Notes under the pieces: generated by a model | Seen by the model: the letters and a program-made list of their open reading frames with translations, nothing else | The model's database searches: none | Told to the model about the DNA's origin: nothing | Shown: one piece after another, positions 27,737 to 36,372 of the stretch | How the letters are laid out: each line of letters opens with the position of its first letter | Numbering within the stretch: position 1 is the first letter of the stretch | NCBI GenBank assembly: GCA_017387565.1 | Contig: JAFOEY010000006.1 | Location: forward strand, 62,001 to 126,000 | Length of the DNA: 64,000 nucleotides | Direction: 5' to 3' | From: Lachnospiraceae bacterium | GTDB taxonomy: Bacteria > Bacillota > Clostridia > Lachnospirales > Lachnospiraceae | Position numbers and translations under genes: made by a program

Positions 27737-28852
27737 ATGAGCCAGAGATTAGCTGTCAATAAAAATAATAAATTTTGTTATGATATTGTTTATGAACATG
27801 ATTTTTCCCGTTTACTTGATGAATTTGAGCAAATGGAATTCAATATCCGTGACAAAAAAATATGTATCATTACGGATAGTAATGTTGAAAAATTATATTT
27901 AAACGAATTGATGAATATTTTATCTCCCAATTGTACCAAAGTGATATCATTTTCTTTTGAAGCAGGCGAGGCAAGCAAAAACTTGGATACTGTACAAAAA
28001 GCTTATGAATTTTTGATACAGAATAAAATCAATCGTCAGGATTTTTTGATTGCCTTAGGTGGTGGTGTCGTAGGTGATTTAACCGGATTTTGTGCCGCAA
28101 CATATTTAAGAGGTATTGATTTCATCCAAATTCCGACCACATTGCTGGCACAGGTAGACAGCAGTATTGGTGGAAAAACCGGAGTGGATTTTTCCCAGTA
28201 TAAAAATATGGTTGGAGCCTTCCATATGCCAAAACTGGTTTATATGAATCTTTCTGTTTTAAAAGACTTGCCGGGAAGACAGTATTTTGCCGGTATGGCA
28301 GAAGTATTAAAATCAGCCTTAATTAAAGACGGTAAATTCTATGAGTGGCTCATTAATAATTTCTATGAAATATGCCAGCGTGAACCGGAAATTATTGAAG
28401 AAATGATTTTTCGCACCAATGAAATCAAAAAATCCATTGTCGAAAAAGATCCTTTTGAAAAAGGTGACAGAGCGCTCTTAAACTTTGGTCATACATTAGG
28501 ACATGCAATTGAGAAATATAAAAATTTCGAAATGCTGCATGGTGAATGTGTTGCTTTGGGATGTATATGTGCAGCCTTTATTTCATGGAAAAGAGATCTG
28601 ATTTCGTCCGATGATTATTATGAAATTCGAGATATGTTTGTTCCTTTCTGTCTGCCGATTACCATCGAAGATATTGATCCTGAACAAATTGTTTCCTTAA
28701 CACATTCTGATAAAAAAGCGGATAATCACAGCATTAAATTTATTTTGCTGAAAAAAGTCGGAAAAGGGATTATTGATTCAACCGTTACTGATGAAGAAAT
28801 GCTTGCTGCATTAAATGAAATTCATTTTACAGAAGAGGATATGAAAGCGTAA
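27737..28852 (+). CDS. aroB: 3-dehydroquinate synthase
   Basis: Converts DAHP to 3-dehydroquinate in the shikimate pathway using NAD and a divalent metal. The 371 residues include the NAD motif GGGVVGDLTGFCAATYLRG (about 107-125), PTTLLAQVDSSIGGKTGVD, KNMVGAFHMP, and the metal ligands in NFGHTLGHAIE and HGECVALG. No other aro gene is nearby. The stop TAA shares a base with the ATG of lspA, so the two are coupled. AGGAG precedes the ATG. Confidence 0.95.
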   Translation: MSQRLAVNKNNKFCYDIVYEHDFSRLLDEFEQMEFNIRDKKICIITDSNVEKLYLNELMNILSPNCTKVISFSFEAGEASKNLDTVQKAYEFLIQNKINRQDFLIALGGGVVGDLTGFCAATYLRGIDFIQIPTTLLAQVDSSIGGKTGVDFSQYKNMVGAFHMPKLVYMNLSVLKDLPGRQYFAGMAEVLKSALIKDGKFYEWLINNFYEICQREPEIIEEMIFRTNEIKKSIVEKDPFEKGDRALLNFGHTLGHAIEKYKNFEMLHGECVALGCICAAFISWKRDLISSDDYYEIRDMFVPFCLPITIEDIDPEQIVSLTHSDKKADNHSIKFILLKKVGKGIIDSTVTDEEMLAALNEIHFTEEDMKA

Positions 28853-29367
28853 TGAAAAAGAATGTTGCCATAACCATTGATATATTAGCTATGTGTCTTC
28901 TGGTTCTGATTGATCAGTTTACCAAAAGACTGGCAGTCATCAATTTAAAAGATCAGAATCCGATTATTTTAATAGACAATATACTGCAGTTTCGATATTT
29001 AGAAAACCGTGGTGCCGCATTTGGTATGCTTCAAAACAAAAAATTGCTTTTTGTGTTTATTACTATTGTTATGCTGACAGCGATTTTTTATGCTTTATTT
29101 AAGCTTCCTTTAACCAAAAAGTATCTGATATGGCATGTATTTCTCTGTTTTATTGCAGCAGGTGGCATTGGTAATATGATTGACCGTGTTATGCATGATT
29201 ACGTCATTGACTTCATTTATTTTATCCTTATCGACTTTCCGATTTTTAATTTTGCAGATATTTTAGTTACCATCGGAACCATTCTTCTTTTTATTGATTT
29301 GTTATTTTTGAAAAAAGAAGAGGACCTGGCATTTTTAAAACTGGAGATGCATAAAAATGACCGATGA
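28852..29367 (+). CDS. lspA: Lipoprotein signal peptidase
   Basis: An aspartic protease that removes signal peptides of lipoproteins such as the two encoded in this window (23972 and 43504 genes). It has 171 residues and four membrane helices. Active-site aspartates lie in NMIDRVMHDYVIDF and FNFADILV; ENRGAAFGML is also conserved. It overlaps aroB by 1 nt and the next gene by 11 nt. Confidence 0.96.
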   Translation: MKKNVAITIDILAMCLLVLIDQFTKRLAVINLKDQNPIILIDNILQFRYLENRGAAFGMLQNKKLLFVFITIVMLTAIFYALFKLPLTKKYLIWHVFLCFIAAGGIGNMIDRVMHDYVIDFIYFILIDFPIFNFADILVTIGTILLFIDLLFLKKEEDLAFLKLEMHKNDR

Positions 29368-30274
29368 AATCATCACGTTTACAGCCTCAATAGAAGATGA
29401 AGATGAACGTATTGATAAGGCATTGACCAATTATTTTGAAAATATTTCACGTTCTTATGTCCAGAAAATGATTAAAGATGGTAATGCATATGCGAACGAT
29501 AAGGTAATAAAAGCCAATTACCGTTTAAAAGAGGGCGATATCATCCGTTGTTGTATCCCACCATGTACGGAACCTGAAATAAAGCCGGAAGATATTCCTT
29601 TGGATATTTTATATGAAGATGAGGATATTCTTATCGTTAATAAACCTAAAGATATGGTTGTGCATCCGTCAGCCGGTCATTATTCCCATACACTGGTCAA
29701 TGGTCTTTTATTTCATTGTCAGGGGAAGCTTTCCGGTATCAATGGTGTTTTTCGTCCCGGTATCGTACATCGAATTGATAAAGATACCACCGGTTCTCTC
29801 ATTGTCTGTAAAAATGAAACTGCTCACAACTGTATTGCCGAGCAGTTAAAAGAGCATTCCATCACAAGGAAATACCGTGCCATCGTATATGGGAATTTTG
29901 ATCAGACGGAAGGTACTATTGAAGCACCGATTGGCAGAGACGAAAAAGACCGGAAGAAAATGGCTGTGAATTATAAAAATGGCAAAAACGCCATTACGCA
30001 TTATAGGGTTTTAAAACAGTTTCAGGGCTATTCATACATTGAATGTCAATTAGAAACCGGCAGAACTCATCAAATTCGTGTTCACATGACATCCATCGGG
30101 CATCCTTTATTGGGTGATACCACTTATGGAGCACGTTCTTCCAAATTTCATCTGCAGGGACAGTGTCTTCATGCGATGACGATAGGATTTATACACCCTT
30201 CAACGAAACAATATATGGAATTTGAAGCGCCTTTACCGGAATATTTTTTGCATCTGCTTGATATACTTGTATAG
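29357..30274 (+). CDS. RluD-family 23S rRNA pseudouridine synthase
   Basis: 305 residues: an N-terminal S4 domain (about 10-75, ERIDKALTNYFENISRSYVQ), then the catalytic domain with the essential aspartate in HRIDKDTTGSLIV and the motif TGRTHQIRVHM. It follows lspA with an 11-nt overlap, as ylyB follows lspA in Bacillus, so it is probably the YlyB orthologue; the exact uridine targets are not certain. Confidence 0.93.
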   Translation: MTDEIITFTASIEDEDERIDKALTNYFENISRSYVQKMIKDGNAYANDKVIKANYRLKEGDIIRCCIPPCTEPEIKPEDIPLDILYEDEDILIVNKPKDMVVHPSAGHYSHTLVNGLLFHCQGKLSGINGVFRPGIVHRIDKDTTGSLIVCKNETAHNCIAEQLKEHSITRKYRAIVYGNFDQTEGTIEAPIGRDEKDRKKMAVNYKNGKNAITHYRVLKQFQGYSYIECQLETGRTHQIRVHMTSIGHPLLGDTTYGARSSKFHLQGQCLHAMTIGFIHPSTKQYMEFEAPLPEYFLHLLDILV

Positions 30275-30288
30275 GATTATGCCGGGGT

Positions 30289-30328
30289 AAAAAGTATTTT
30301 GCCCGATGATACCAACGGATTGATACGC
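30289..30328 (+). repeat. Dispersed intergenic repeat, copy A
   Basis: Forty bases here match 61703-61742 at about 35 positions. The shared core is GATACCAACGGATTG. The left end also forms a small hairpin with upstream sequence (GGGTAAAA at 30286-30293 pairing with TTTTGCCC) but has no T run. It lies between rluD and the promoter at 30399. Confidence 0.75.
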
Positions 30329-30398
30329 ATAAAAGTATAATTTTTTGCACCTTGTAACACAAAATTGTAAGAAAATTGTAAGAAATGGTAAAAAAAAC

Positions 30399-30427
30399 TT
30401 GAAACTCCCATTTTGACAGTTTATAAT
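30399..30427 (+). promoter_or_regulatory. Sigma-A type promoter for the cstA operon
   Basis: TTGAAA at 30399-30404 and TATAAT at 30422-30427 are separated by exactly 17 nt. A start of transcription near 30434 would leave a leader of about 34 nt before the TTG start codon at 30468. A nearby TTGACA at 30413 has no matching -10 box. Confidence 0.8.
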
Positions 30428-30467
30428 TTATAAGGTTGATTTATGCAAAATGAAGGAGAATTCCGTT

Positions 30468-30998
30468 TTGAGTTATACGCGCGATTCTGCAATTGAGAGA
30501 TTACTTGACAGTTATACTGCCTATTATAATGTAAATGTGTTCGAAGGAGAGCATGGTCTTATCACAGCTCGCTGTGATTTTTTTGAGCATTCACAGAAAT
30601 ATGTCCTGGTTCAGAAAGCTGAATTATGGTCAGCAGACAGCGAAGAATTTTTATACATAATTAATGTTCCGCATTTAACCAAAGAAATATTTGAAGAATA
30701 TCGGGATATTGTGCTTGATGACGGTCAAAGCCGCATGCATGTCGGTCCCGGACATATGTACACCTTTATTACACCGGTTTTTATTACGGATAAAGCCGAT
30801 GATGATGCAATTAAAGCATTAAAAAAGTGTCATATTTACAAAAGTTTTCATTTTTCATTACATGGATGGTTGGACTACCGTACTGCTTTATTAATTGTTG
30901 AGGGAGATAAGATGTATTCCAACAATAGTGGAAGAAGTGTAGTGAAAATTTTGAAAAAGGTACTATATTCAAAAAAGAGGAAGGAGAGACTAAAATGA
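30468..30998 (+). CDS. Conserved hypothetical protein coupled to cstA
   Basis: I do not recognise this 176-residue protein. It is soluble, with no signal peptide or membrane helix, mixed alpha/beta, and a very basic tail (ILKKVLYSKKRKERLK). Notable segments are HVGPGHMYTFITPVFITD and FHFSLHGWLDYRTALLIVEG. TTG at 30468 has AAGGAG at 30453-30458, giving 9-nt spacing; ATG at 30450 overlaps that site and is rejected. Its stop overlaps the cstA ATG (ATGA), and one promoter precedes both, so a role linked to CstA, such as regulation or assembly, is likely but unproven. Confidence 0.8.
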   Translation: MSYTRDSAIERLLDSYTAYYNVNVFEGEHGLITARCDFFEHSQKYVLVQKAELWSADSEEFLYIINVPHLTKEIFEEYRDIVLDDGQSRMHVGPGHMYTFITPVFITDKADDDAIKALKKCHIYKSFHFSLHGWLDYRTALLIVEGDKMYSNNSGRSVVKILKKVLYSKKRKERLK

Positions 30999-32725
30999 AT
31001 TCATTAGTACTTTTACTGATTTGTATAGCAGTTCTCGTTTGTGGATATATTTTCTACGGCGGATGGCTTTGCAAACAATGGGGCGTTGGTGATGGAACAC
31101 TGAAAGAAACACCCGCTCACAGCATGGAAGATGGTGTTGACTATGTTCCTGCAAAAGCACCCGTTTTAATGGGACATCATTTCTCATCTATTGCCGGTGC
31201 AGGTCCTATTACCGGACCAATTGGTGCAGCTATGTTTGGATGGTTGCCTGTTACACTTTGGGTCCTGATCGGAGGTATTTTCTTCGGTGGTGTTCATGAC
31301 TTTGGTGCTTTATTTGCATCTGTTCGTCATAAAGGACAGTCTATCGGTGAAATCATTTCCGCAAATATGAGCAAAAGAGCGAAAAGACTTTTCCTTATTT
31401 TCTCATATTTGACATTAATCCTTGTTGTTGCAGCATTTGCTTCAATCGTTGCTTCAACTTTCGGTGCTGTATATGATGAAAGCGGTGCGTTAGACATGGC
31501 TAAATCAGCAACACCTGCTTCTGTAGCTATGATTTCTTTATTATTTATCGTTGTAGCTATTGCATTCGGTTACCTTGTATACCGTCGTAATGCACCGATG
31601 TTGGTTGCATCCATCGTTGGTATCATCGCAATTATTGCAGTTATGGCAATCGGTATGAATTTCCATCCGATTTATCTTTCTACCAAAACATGGATGTGGA
31701 TTGTTGGTGCTTATATTGCAATTGCATCTGTAACACCTGTATGGATTTTATTGCAGCCTCGTGATTACTTAAGTTCATTCTTACTTTATGCTATGTTAAT
31801 CGTTGCTATATTTGGTGTTGTTGTTGCACATCCTTCATTTACAGACTTCAATGCATTCTCAGGTTTTGCAGTTGATAACGGAAACGGTATCCAGTATCTG
31901 TTCCCTGTATTATTTACAACTGTTGCCTGCGGTGCTATTTCCGGTTTCCACTCATTGGTTTCTTCCGGTACAACTTCAAAACAGTTGGATAAAGAAACTG
32001 ATGCAAAACCGATTGCATACGGTGGAATGTTATTGGAATGTGTACTTGCTATTTTAACACTTTGCGCTATCGGATATGCTTTCCATTGGAATGCAACAAA
32101 TCCTGATGCTCCTTTAACAGGTGCTACAGCAATCTTCGGTGGTGGTATTGCACACATGATCGATGATGTTATTCCCGGAAGCTATCAGATTTTATACTCA
32201 TTATTAGTATTAACATATTCTGCATTCTGTTTAACATCACTCGATACAGCTACCAGACTTGCTCGTTTCATGTTCCAGGAATTCTGGCTTGAACCCGGAC
32301 AGACACCTAAGGATGTTAAAGAAGGCTGGAAGAAAGTAATGGTTAATCCTTATTTTGCAACAATCTTAACAGTTGTACTTGGTATTTTACTTGGTATGAC
32401 AGGTTATGGTAAGATTTGGGGATTATTCGGTGCTGCCAACCAGTTACTTGCAGGTATCGGATTATTAGCAGTTGCTACCTGGTTAGGAAACATCGGAAAG
32501 AACAACAAGATGTTCTTAATTCCTATGGGATTCATGGTAATCGTTACCATTTGCTCATTAGCACTTACTATCAAAAACCAGATTGGTATCATTTCAGCAG
32601 GCGGAGCAGACTGGGGTCCATACGCACAGGTTATTTTAGGCGCTTTACTTATTGTTCTTGCTATTGTACTTGTAATTGAAGGTATTCAGACACTTACAAA
32701 AGCTAAGAAAGAAAAAGCAGCTTAA
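30995..32725 (+). CDS. cstA: Carbon starvation protein A (CstA family transporter)
   Basis: 576 residues with about 14-16 membrane helices. The conserved N-terminal block includes VDYVPAKAPVLMGHHFSS, AGAGPITGPIGAAMFG and GGVHDFGALFASVRHKG. CstA-type proteins import pyruvate or peptides; which applies here is not known. Codon choice looks more biased than in neighbouring genes (many GGT, GCT, CTT, ACA), suggesting high expression. AAGGAGAG lies before the ATG, inside the preceding gene, and a good terminator follows. Confidence 0.93.
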   Translation: MNSLVLLLICIAVLVCGYIFYGGWLCKQWGVGDGTLKETPAHSMEDGVDYVPAKAPVLMGHHFSSIAGAGPITGPIGAAMFGWLPVTLWVLIGGIFFGGVHDFGALFASVRHKGQSIGEIISANMSKRAKRLFLIFSYLTLILVVAAFASIVASTFGAVYDESGALDMAKSATPASVAMISLLFIVVAIAFGYLVYRRNAPMLVASIVGIIAIIAVMAIGMNFHPIYLSTKTWMWIVGAYIAIASVTPVWILLQPRDYLSSFLLYAMLIVAIFGVVVAHPSFTDFNAFSGFAVDNGNGIQYLFPVLFTTVACGAISGFHSLVSSGTTSKQLDKETDAKPIAYGGMLLECVLAILTLCAIGYAFHWNATNPDAPLTGATAIFGGGIAHMIDDVIPGSYQILYSLLVLTYSAFCLTSLDTATRLARFMFQEFWLEPGQTPKDVKEGWKKVMVNPYFATILTVVLGILLGMTGYGKIWGLFGAANQLLAGIGLLAVATWLGNIGKNNKMFLIPMGFMVIVTICSLALTIKNQIGIISAGGADWGPYAQVILGALLIVLAIVLVIEGIQTLTKAKKEKAA

Positions 32726-32758
32726 TCTATTCTTGTGATAAAGCTAAAATAATAGTTT

Positions 32759-32802
32759 AAAACGTCATGCATGGTTAAAATACTGTGTATGACGTTTTTT
32801 AA
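32759..32802 (+). terminator. Intrinsic terminator after cstA
   Basis: AAAACGTCATGCA pairs with TGTATGACGTTTT, with one G-T pair, around a 14-nt loop and runs into six T. Confidence 0.9.
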
Positions 32803-32806
32803 TTTC

Positions 32807-32835
32807 TTGCATCAAATTCTGAATTTAGCTATAAT
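32807..32835 (+). promoter_or_regulatory. Sigma-A type promoter for the cytidylate-kinase-like gene
   Basis: TTGCAT at 32807-32812, a 17-nt spacer and TATAAT at 32830-32835, directly after the cstA terminator and 50 nt before the next start codon. Confidence 0.8.
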
Positions 32836-32884
32836 AAATGATATAAATCATTAACTTTTTATATGTAGAAATGGAGGTATTTTT

Positions 32885-33505
32885 ATGAATACAGTCATTA
32901 CAATCGGAAGACAATTTGGTTCCGGTGGAAGAGAAATCGGAACAAAACTGGCAAACGAATTAGGAATTCCATTTTATGATAAAGAGCTGTTGACAAGGGC
33001 TGCAAAAGAAAGTGGTTATTGCGAAGAAATGATTCAGATGCACGACGAAAGACCTACCAACAGTTTTCTCTACAATTTAGTTATGGACACCTATTCTTTT
33101 GGCTATAATTCTGCTGCTATGGTAGATATGCCAATCAGTCAGAAGGTCTTTTTGGCTCAATTTGATGCAATTAAGAAAATTGCAGATGAAGGTCCCTGTG
33201 TTATCGTTGGAAGGTGTGCAGATTATGCGCTTTCCGAATATAAAAACTGCCTGAATATTTTTATTCACGGTGATGAAAAGTGTAAAATCAATCGTATCAT
33301 GGAAAAATATAATCTCAGTGAAACAAAGGCCAAAGATATGATGATAAAAAAAGATAAACAAAGACAAAGTTATTACAATTATTATTCATCCAAAAAATGG
33401 GGTAGAGCAGATTCTTATGATTTATCCATCAACAGTTCTATTTTAGGTATCGAAGGTTCTGTTAATCTGATTAAACAATTTATCTTTGATTATGAAAATA
33501 AATAA
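32885..33505 (+). CDS. Cytidylate-kinase-like (Cytidylate_kin2) P-loop protein
   Basis: 206 residues. P-loop GRQFGSGGREIG at residues 8-19, IPFYDKELLTRAAKESG after it, and VIVGRCADYAL for the second part of the nucleotide site. This orphan kinase-like family is abundant in Clostridia and differs from the true Cmk; no substrate is established. It is monocistronic, with its own promoter and terminator and GGAGG before the ATG. Confidence 0.88.
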   Translation: MNTVITIGRQFGSGGREIGTKLANELGIPFYDKELLTRAAKESGYCEEMIQMHDERPTNSFLYNLVMDTYSFGYNSAAMVDMPISQKVFLAQFDAIKKIADEGPCVIVGRCADYALSEYKNCLNIFIHGDEKCKINRIMEKYNLSETKAKDMMIKKDKQRQSYYNYYSSKKWGRADSYDLSINSSILGIEGSVNLIKQFIFDYENK

Positions 33506-33514
33506 TGCTTATTA

Positions 33515-33575
33515 AATGACCGGTTTCAAAACTGAGACTTCGTCTTCAGACAGTTGAAACCGGTCATTATTTTTG
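33515..33575. terminator. Bidirectional terminator between convergent genes
   Basis: AATGACCGGTTTCA and TGAAACCGGTCATT form a perfect 14-bp outer stem, with further pairing inside (ACTG with CAGT). The plus side is followed by ATTTTT and the minus side by AATAAGC. It serves the kinase-like gene and probably the convergent recombinase gene. Confidence 0.9.
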
Positions 33576-33604
33576 TTCGCTCATGATGCTAAAAAAGACA
33601 TGTT

Positions 33605-34666
33605 TTAATCAGCATCAGAACGTAACTTGACAGCATTACGTGCCATTCTTCGTCGTGAATCAGATTGCGCAGCGTAATGCTTTCGTGTTGTATTGACGTC
33701 TTTGTGACCTAATACATCTGCAACCAGATAAATATCTCCGGTTTCCTGATATAAACTGGTTCCATATGTACTACGTAGCTTATGAGGCGTAATTTTCTTT
33801 AATGATGTCACTTTCTCCGCATATTTTTTTACCATTTTTTCAACGGCACGAACAGTAATTCTTTTATTCTGCATGGATAAAAAGAGCGCATCTTCATGTC
33901 CGGAAAGCGGAATAATTTCATTTCTCTGTAAGAGATAGGCTTGTAACGCTTCTTCGACTTCATCTCCGAAATATACAACCGCTTCATAACCGCCTTTTCT
34001 TTGAATTTTAATACCGCAATTATCGAAATCAACATCATGGATATCCAGTCCTACACATTCTGAAACACGAATACCGGTGCCTAAGAGAAGTGTAAGGATT
34101 GCAAGATCTCTTATCTTTGTTTTATTATGATAACGCAATTCGTTTTCGGTCAAATTATCACCATTTTCAACAGCCTCCAATAATATGGCAACTTCATTGG
34201 GATCTAATCGGATGATTTCTTTTTCGTGAATCTTGGGCGATTTAATCATAGATGCAGGATTTTTTTTTATTTTTTCTCCGGTATAGTAATAGTTGTAAAA
34301 ACTTTTTAATGAAGCAATCTTGCGAGCCTTTCCCTGTTCATCATTCGAATAGGCCTTACCGTCTTTTTCATAATAAGTCAGATATTCCATATATTCTTCA
34401 ATATCATCTTTCGTCACCTGATCTAATATTTCTATTTTAAAATCACGGATATCCTGTTTTTTTAATGTAGGATTACTTTCGTGCAAAAACTCAAAAAAGA
34501 TACGCAAATCAAGTGCATAGCCAAGTTTTGTTCTTGCAGACATCGTATTGTCCATACCAAGAAAAAATGACTTACAAAAAGATGGCAATGTTTCCATGAC
34601 TTCACGAAGCTTTTTAGTCTGATTTATTTTTACTTGTTCATGATAATTCATTTCGTTTAAATTCAT
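33605..34666 (-). CDS. Tyrosine recombinase (XerC/XerD-like)
   Basis: 353 residues with an N-terminal SAM-like DNA-binding domain (about 20-140) and a catalytic domain holding the full set Arg200 (GTGIRVSE), Lys224, His295 and Arg298 (PHKLRSTYG), His321 (LGHKDVNTT) and nucleophile Tyr331. AAGGAG lies 12 nt before the ATG. No attachment-site repeats, phage or conjugation genes are adjacent, so a chromosomal resolution role like Xer is as likely as a mobile-element origin. It has its own promoter at 34734-34761. Confidence 0.9.
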   Translation of the reverse strand: MNLNEMNYHEQVKINQTKKLREVMETLPSFCKSFFLGMDNTMSARTKLGYALDLRIFFEFLHESNPTLKKQDIRDFKIEILDQVTKDDIEEYMEYLTYYEKDGKAYSNDEQGKARKIASLKSFYNYYYTGEKIKKNPASMIKSPKIHEKEIIRLDPNEVAILLEAVENGDNLTENELRYHNKTKIRDLAILTLLLGTGIRVSECVGLDIHDVDFDNCGIKIQRKGGYEAVVYFGDEVEEALQAYLLQRNEIIPLSGHEDALFLSMQNKRITVRAVEKMVKKYAEKVTSLKKITPHKLRSTYGTSLYQETGDIYLVADVLGHKDVNTTRKHYAAQSDSRRRMARNAVKLRSDAD

Positions 34667-34733
34667 ATTTCTTTTAGCTCCTTAAATTTATGAAATTATT
34701 TTATTTGACGTTAGATTCACGAAATATATTTTT

Positions 34734-34761
34734 ATTATAATCTATTTTTTCATACTCCCAA
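34734..34761 (-). promoter_or_regulatory. Promoter for the tyrosine recombinase
   Basis: Read on the minus strand: TTGGGA (34761-34756), 16-nt spacer, TATAAT (34739-34734). It lies about 70 nt before the recombinase start codon. Confidence 0.6.
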
Positions 34762-34854
34762 TACATTAATAAGATGATAATAGTCTTTTGAAAAAGAAAA
34801 ATATTATATATAAAAAAGAAATCATAATGTTTCGTAGAATTTTAAAAATTCATA

Positions 34855-34863
34855 TGTTATAAT
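34855..34863 (+). promoter_or_regulatory. Extended -10 promoter for the AI-2E family gene
   Basis: TGTTATAAT at 34855-34863 is a consensus extended -10 (TG-N-TATAAT) without a good -35 box, 33 nt before the TTG start codon. Confidence 0.6.
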
Positions 34864-34895
34864 TCATATAAGTCGTAACAAGGAGATGGAATATT

Positions 34896-36245
34896 TTGAA
34901 ATTTCAATGGGATAAAAAATATTTATACTGGGGCATCACAGCATTTTGTGTAATTGCTTTATCTATCGTTTTCTATTATGTACTTTTTCATCCAACTAAA
35001 TTTTTTCAGTTCTTCTCATCAATCGCAAAAACATGCGCTCCCATAATATCGGGACTTGTTTTAGCTTACTTATTAACACCAATTTGTACCTTTTTTGAAA
35101 ATTATCTTTTAATTCCAATTTATAAAAAATGTAATTTAAATATAAATGATGTTAAACCGAAAAAAAGAATTCGAAGCTTAGCTATTTTATTGACCTTGTT
35201 CGTTGTCATTTATTTACTTTACATTTTCTTTTCCATTGTATTAAAAGAAATAATATCCAGTATTCAAAGCATTGTTTTGCAGTTTCCGATATATGTAAAA
35301 AATCTCGAAAAATGGATTGATTCAACGTTATCACTTAACAAAGATATTGAAACATTTGCTAATAATATGCTTGATACCTACTATGTTGAATTAAATGACT
35401 GGTTAAATAACAGTTTATTGCCACAAGTCAATGTCATCGTAAAAGAAGTATCATTAAGCTTAATTAGTGTTGTGAAAGGCTTATGGAACCTCATTATTGG
35501 TCTAATTGTTTCCGTTTATGTACTTTTTAGTAAAGAGCAGTTTGCCGGACAAAGCAAAAAAATAATATATGCCTTTTTTTCTAAAAAGAAAGCAAATGAA
35601 ATTATCAGTGATATTCGTTATGCAAATAAAACCTTTGGTGCCTATGTCAGTGGAAAAATCATTGATTCTATAATAATTGGCTTTTTATGTTTCTTTTTAA
35701 TGAAACTGCTAAAAATAAATTATCCTATATTAATCAGTGTAATTATCGGTATAACAAATATCATTCCGTTTTTTGGTCCTTTTATTGGTGCAGTTCCAAG
35801 CATATTATTGATTTTATTAATTAATCCGTTTAATGGTATTAAATTTTTGATTCTAATTATTTTATTACAGACTTTTGACGGTAATATACTTGGTCCTAAA
35901 ATACTTGGAGATTCAACCGGTCTGTCAAGTTTCTGGGTTATTTTCTCCATTACTTTATTTGGCGCTTATTTTGGTATCATCGGAATGGCAATCGGTGTAC
36001 CAATTTTTGCTCTCATTTACGCAGCCTTTAAACGAAAAGTGAATCGCAATTTATTATCGAAAAATCTGCCTACGAATACGCTTGAATATCATTATCTTAG
36101 TAAAGTATCAGAAGATAATACACTCGTTCCCTTAACAGAAGAAGAGAAGCGCAATTCAAGAAAAGCTGTAAATAAAGATACCAAATTCAAAAGAATATTA
36201 AATACGACAGATCATAAGAAAACAAATCATTTCAATGATGACTGA
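34896..36245 (+). CDS. AI-2E family transporter (UPF0118)
   Basis: A 449-residue membrane protein with about eight helices. Family motifs are GLVLAYLLTPICTFFEN near residue 50, YVSGKIIDSIIIGFL, NIIPFFGPFIGAVP and GLSSFWVIFSITLFG. Relatives include sodium/proton and AI-2 exporters; the substrate here is unknown. A hydrophilic tail of about 60 residues follows the last helix. The start is TTG at 34896 with AAGGAGATGG upstream. It is probably transcribed alone. Confidence 0.9.
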   Translation: MKFQWDKKYLYWGITAFCVIALSIVFYYVLFHPTKFFQFFSSIAKTCAPIISGLVLAYLLTPICTFFENYLLIPIYKKCNLNINDVKPKKRIRSLAILLTLFVVIYLLYIFFSIVLKEIISSIQSIVLQFPIYVKNLEKWIDSTLSLNKDIETFANNMLDTYYVELNDWLNNSLLPQVNVIVKEVSLSLISVVKGLWNLIIGLIVSVYVLFSKEQFAGQSKKIIYAFFSKKKANEIISDIRYANKTFGAYVSGKIIDSIIIGFLCFFLMKLLKINYPILISVIIGITNIIPFFGPFIGAVPSILLILLINPFNGIKFLILIILLQTFDGNILGPKILGDSTGLSSFWVIFSITLFGAYFGIIGMAIGVPIFALIYAAFKRKVNRNLLSKNLPTNTLEYHYLSKVSEDNTLVPLTEEEKRNSRKAVNKDTKFKRILNTTDHKKTNHFNDD

Positions 36246-36372
36246 AAACTCAATTGGCTGGTATCTTATAAAAAAGCACAGTGTTTGTTATTAATTTAAC
36301 ACAAAATTAGTTAAATAAAACTGCAGACAACATTGATAATAAATATTTTATATTATAAAGGAACCTATTTAA

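Noticed and set aside
30286-30304. Terminator after rluD
   Set aside because: A GGGTAAAA/TTTTGCCC hairpin exists, but no T run follows; the sequence belongs to a dispersed repeat.
33605-34666. Prophage integrase
   Set aside because: No phage, conjugation or attachment-site features were found on either side; neighbours are ordinary chromosomal genes.
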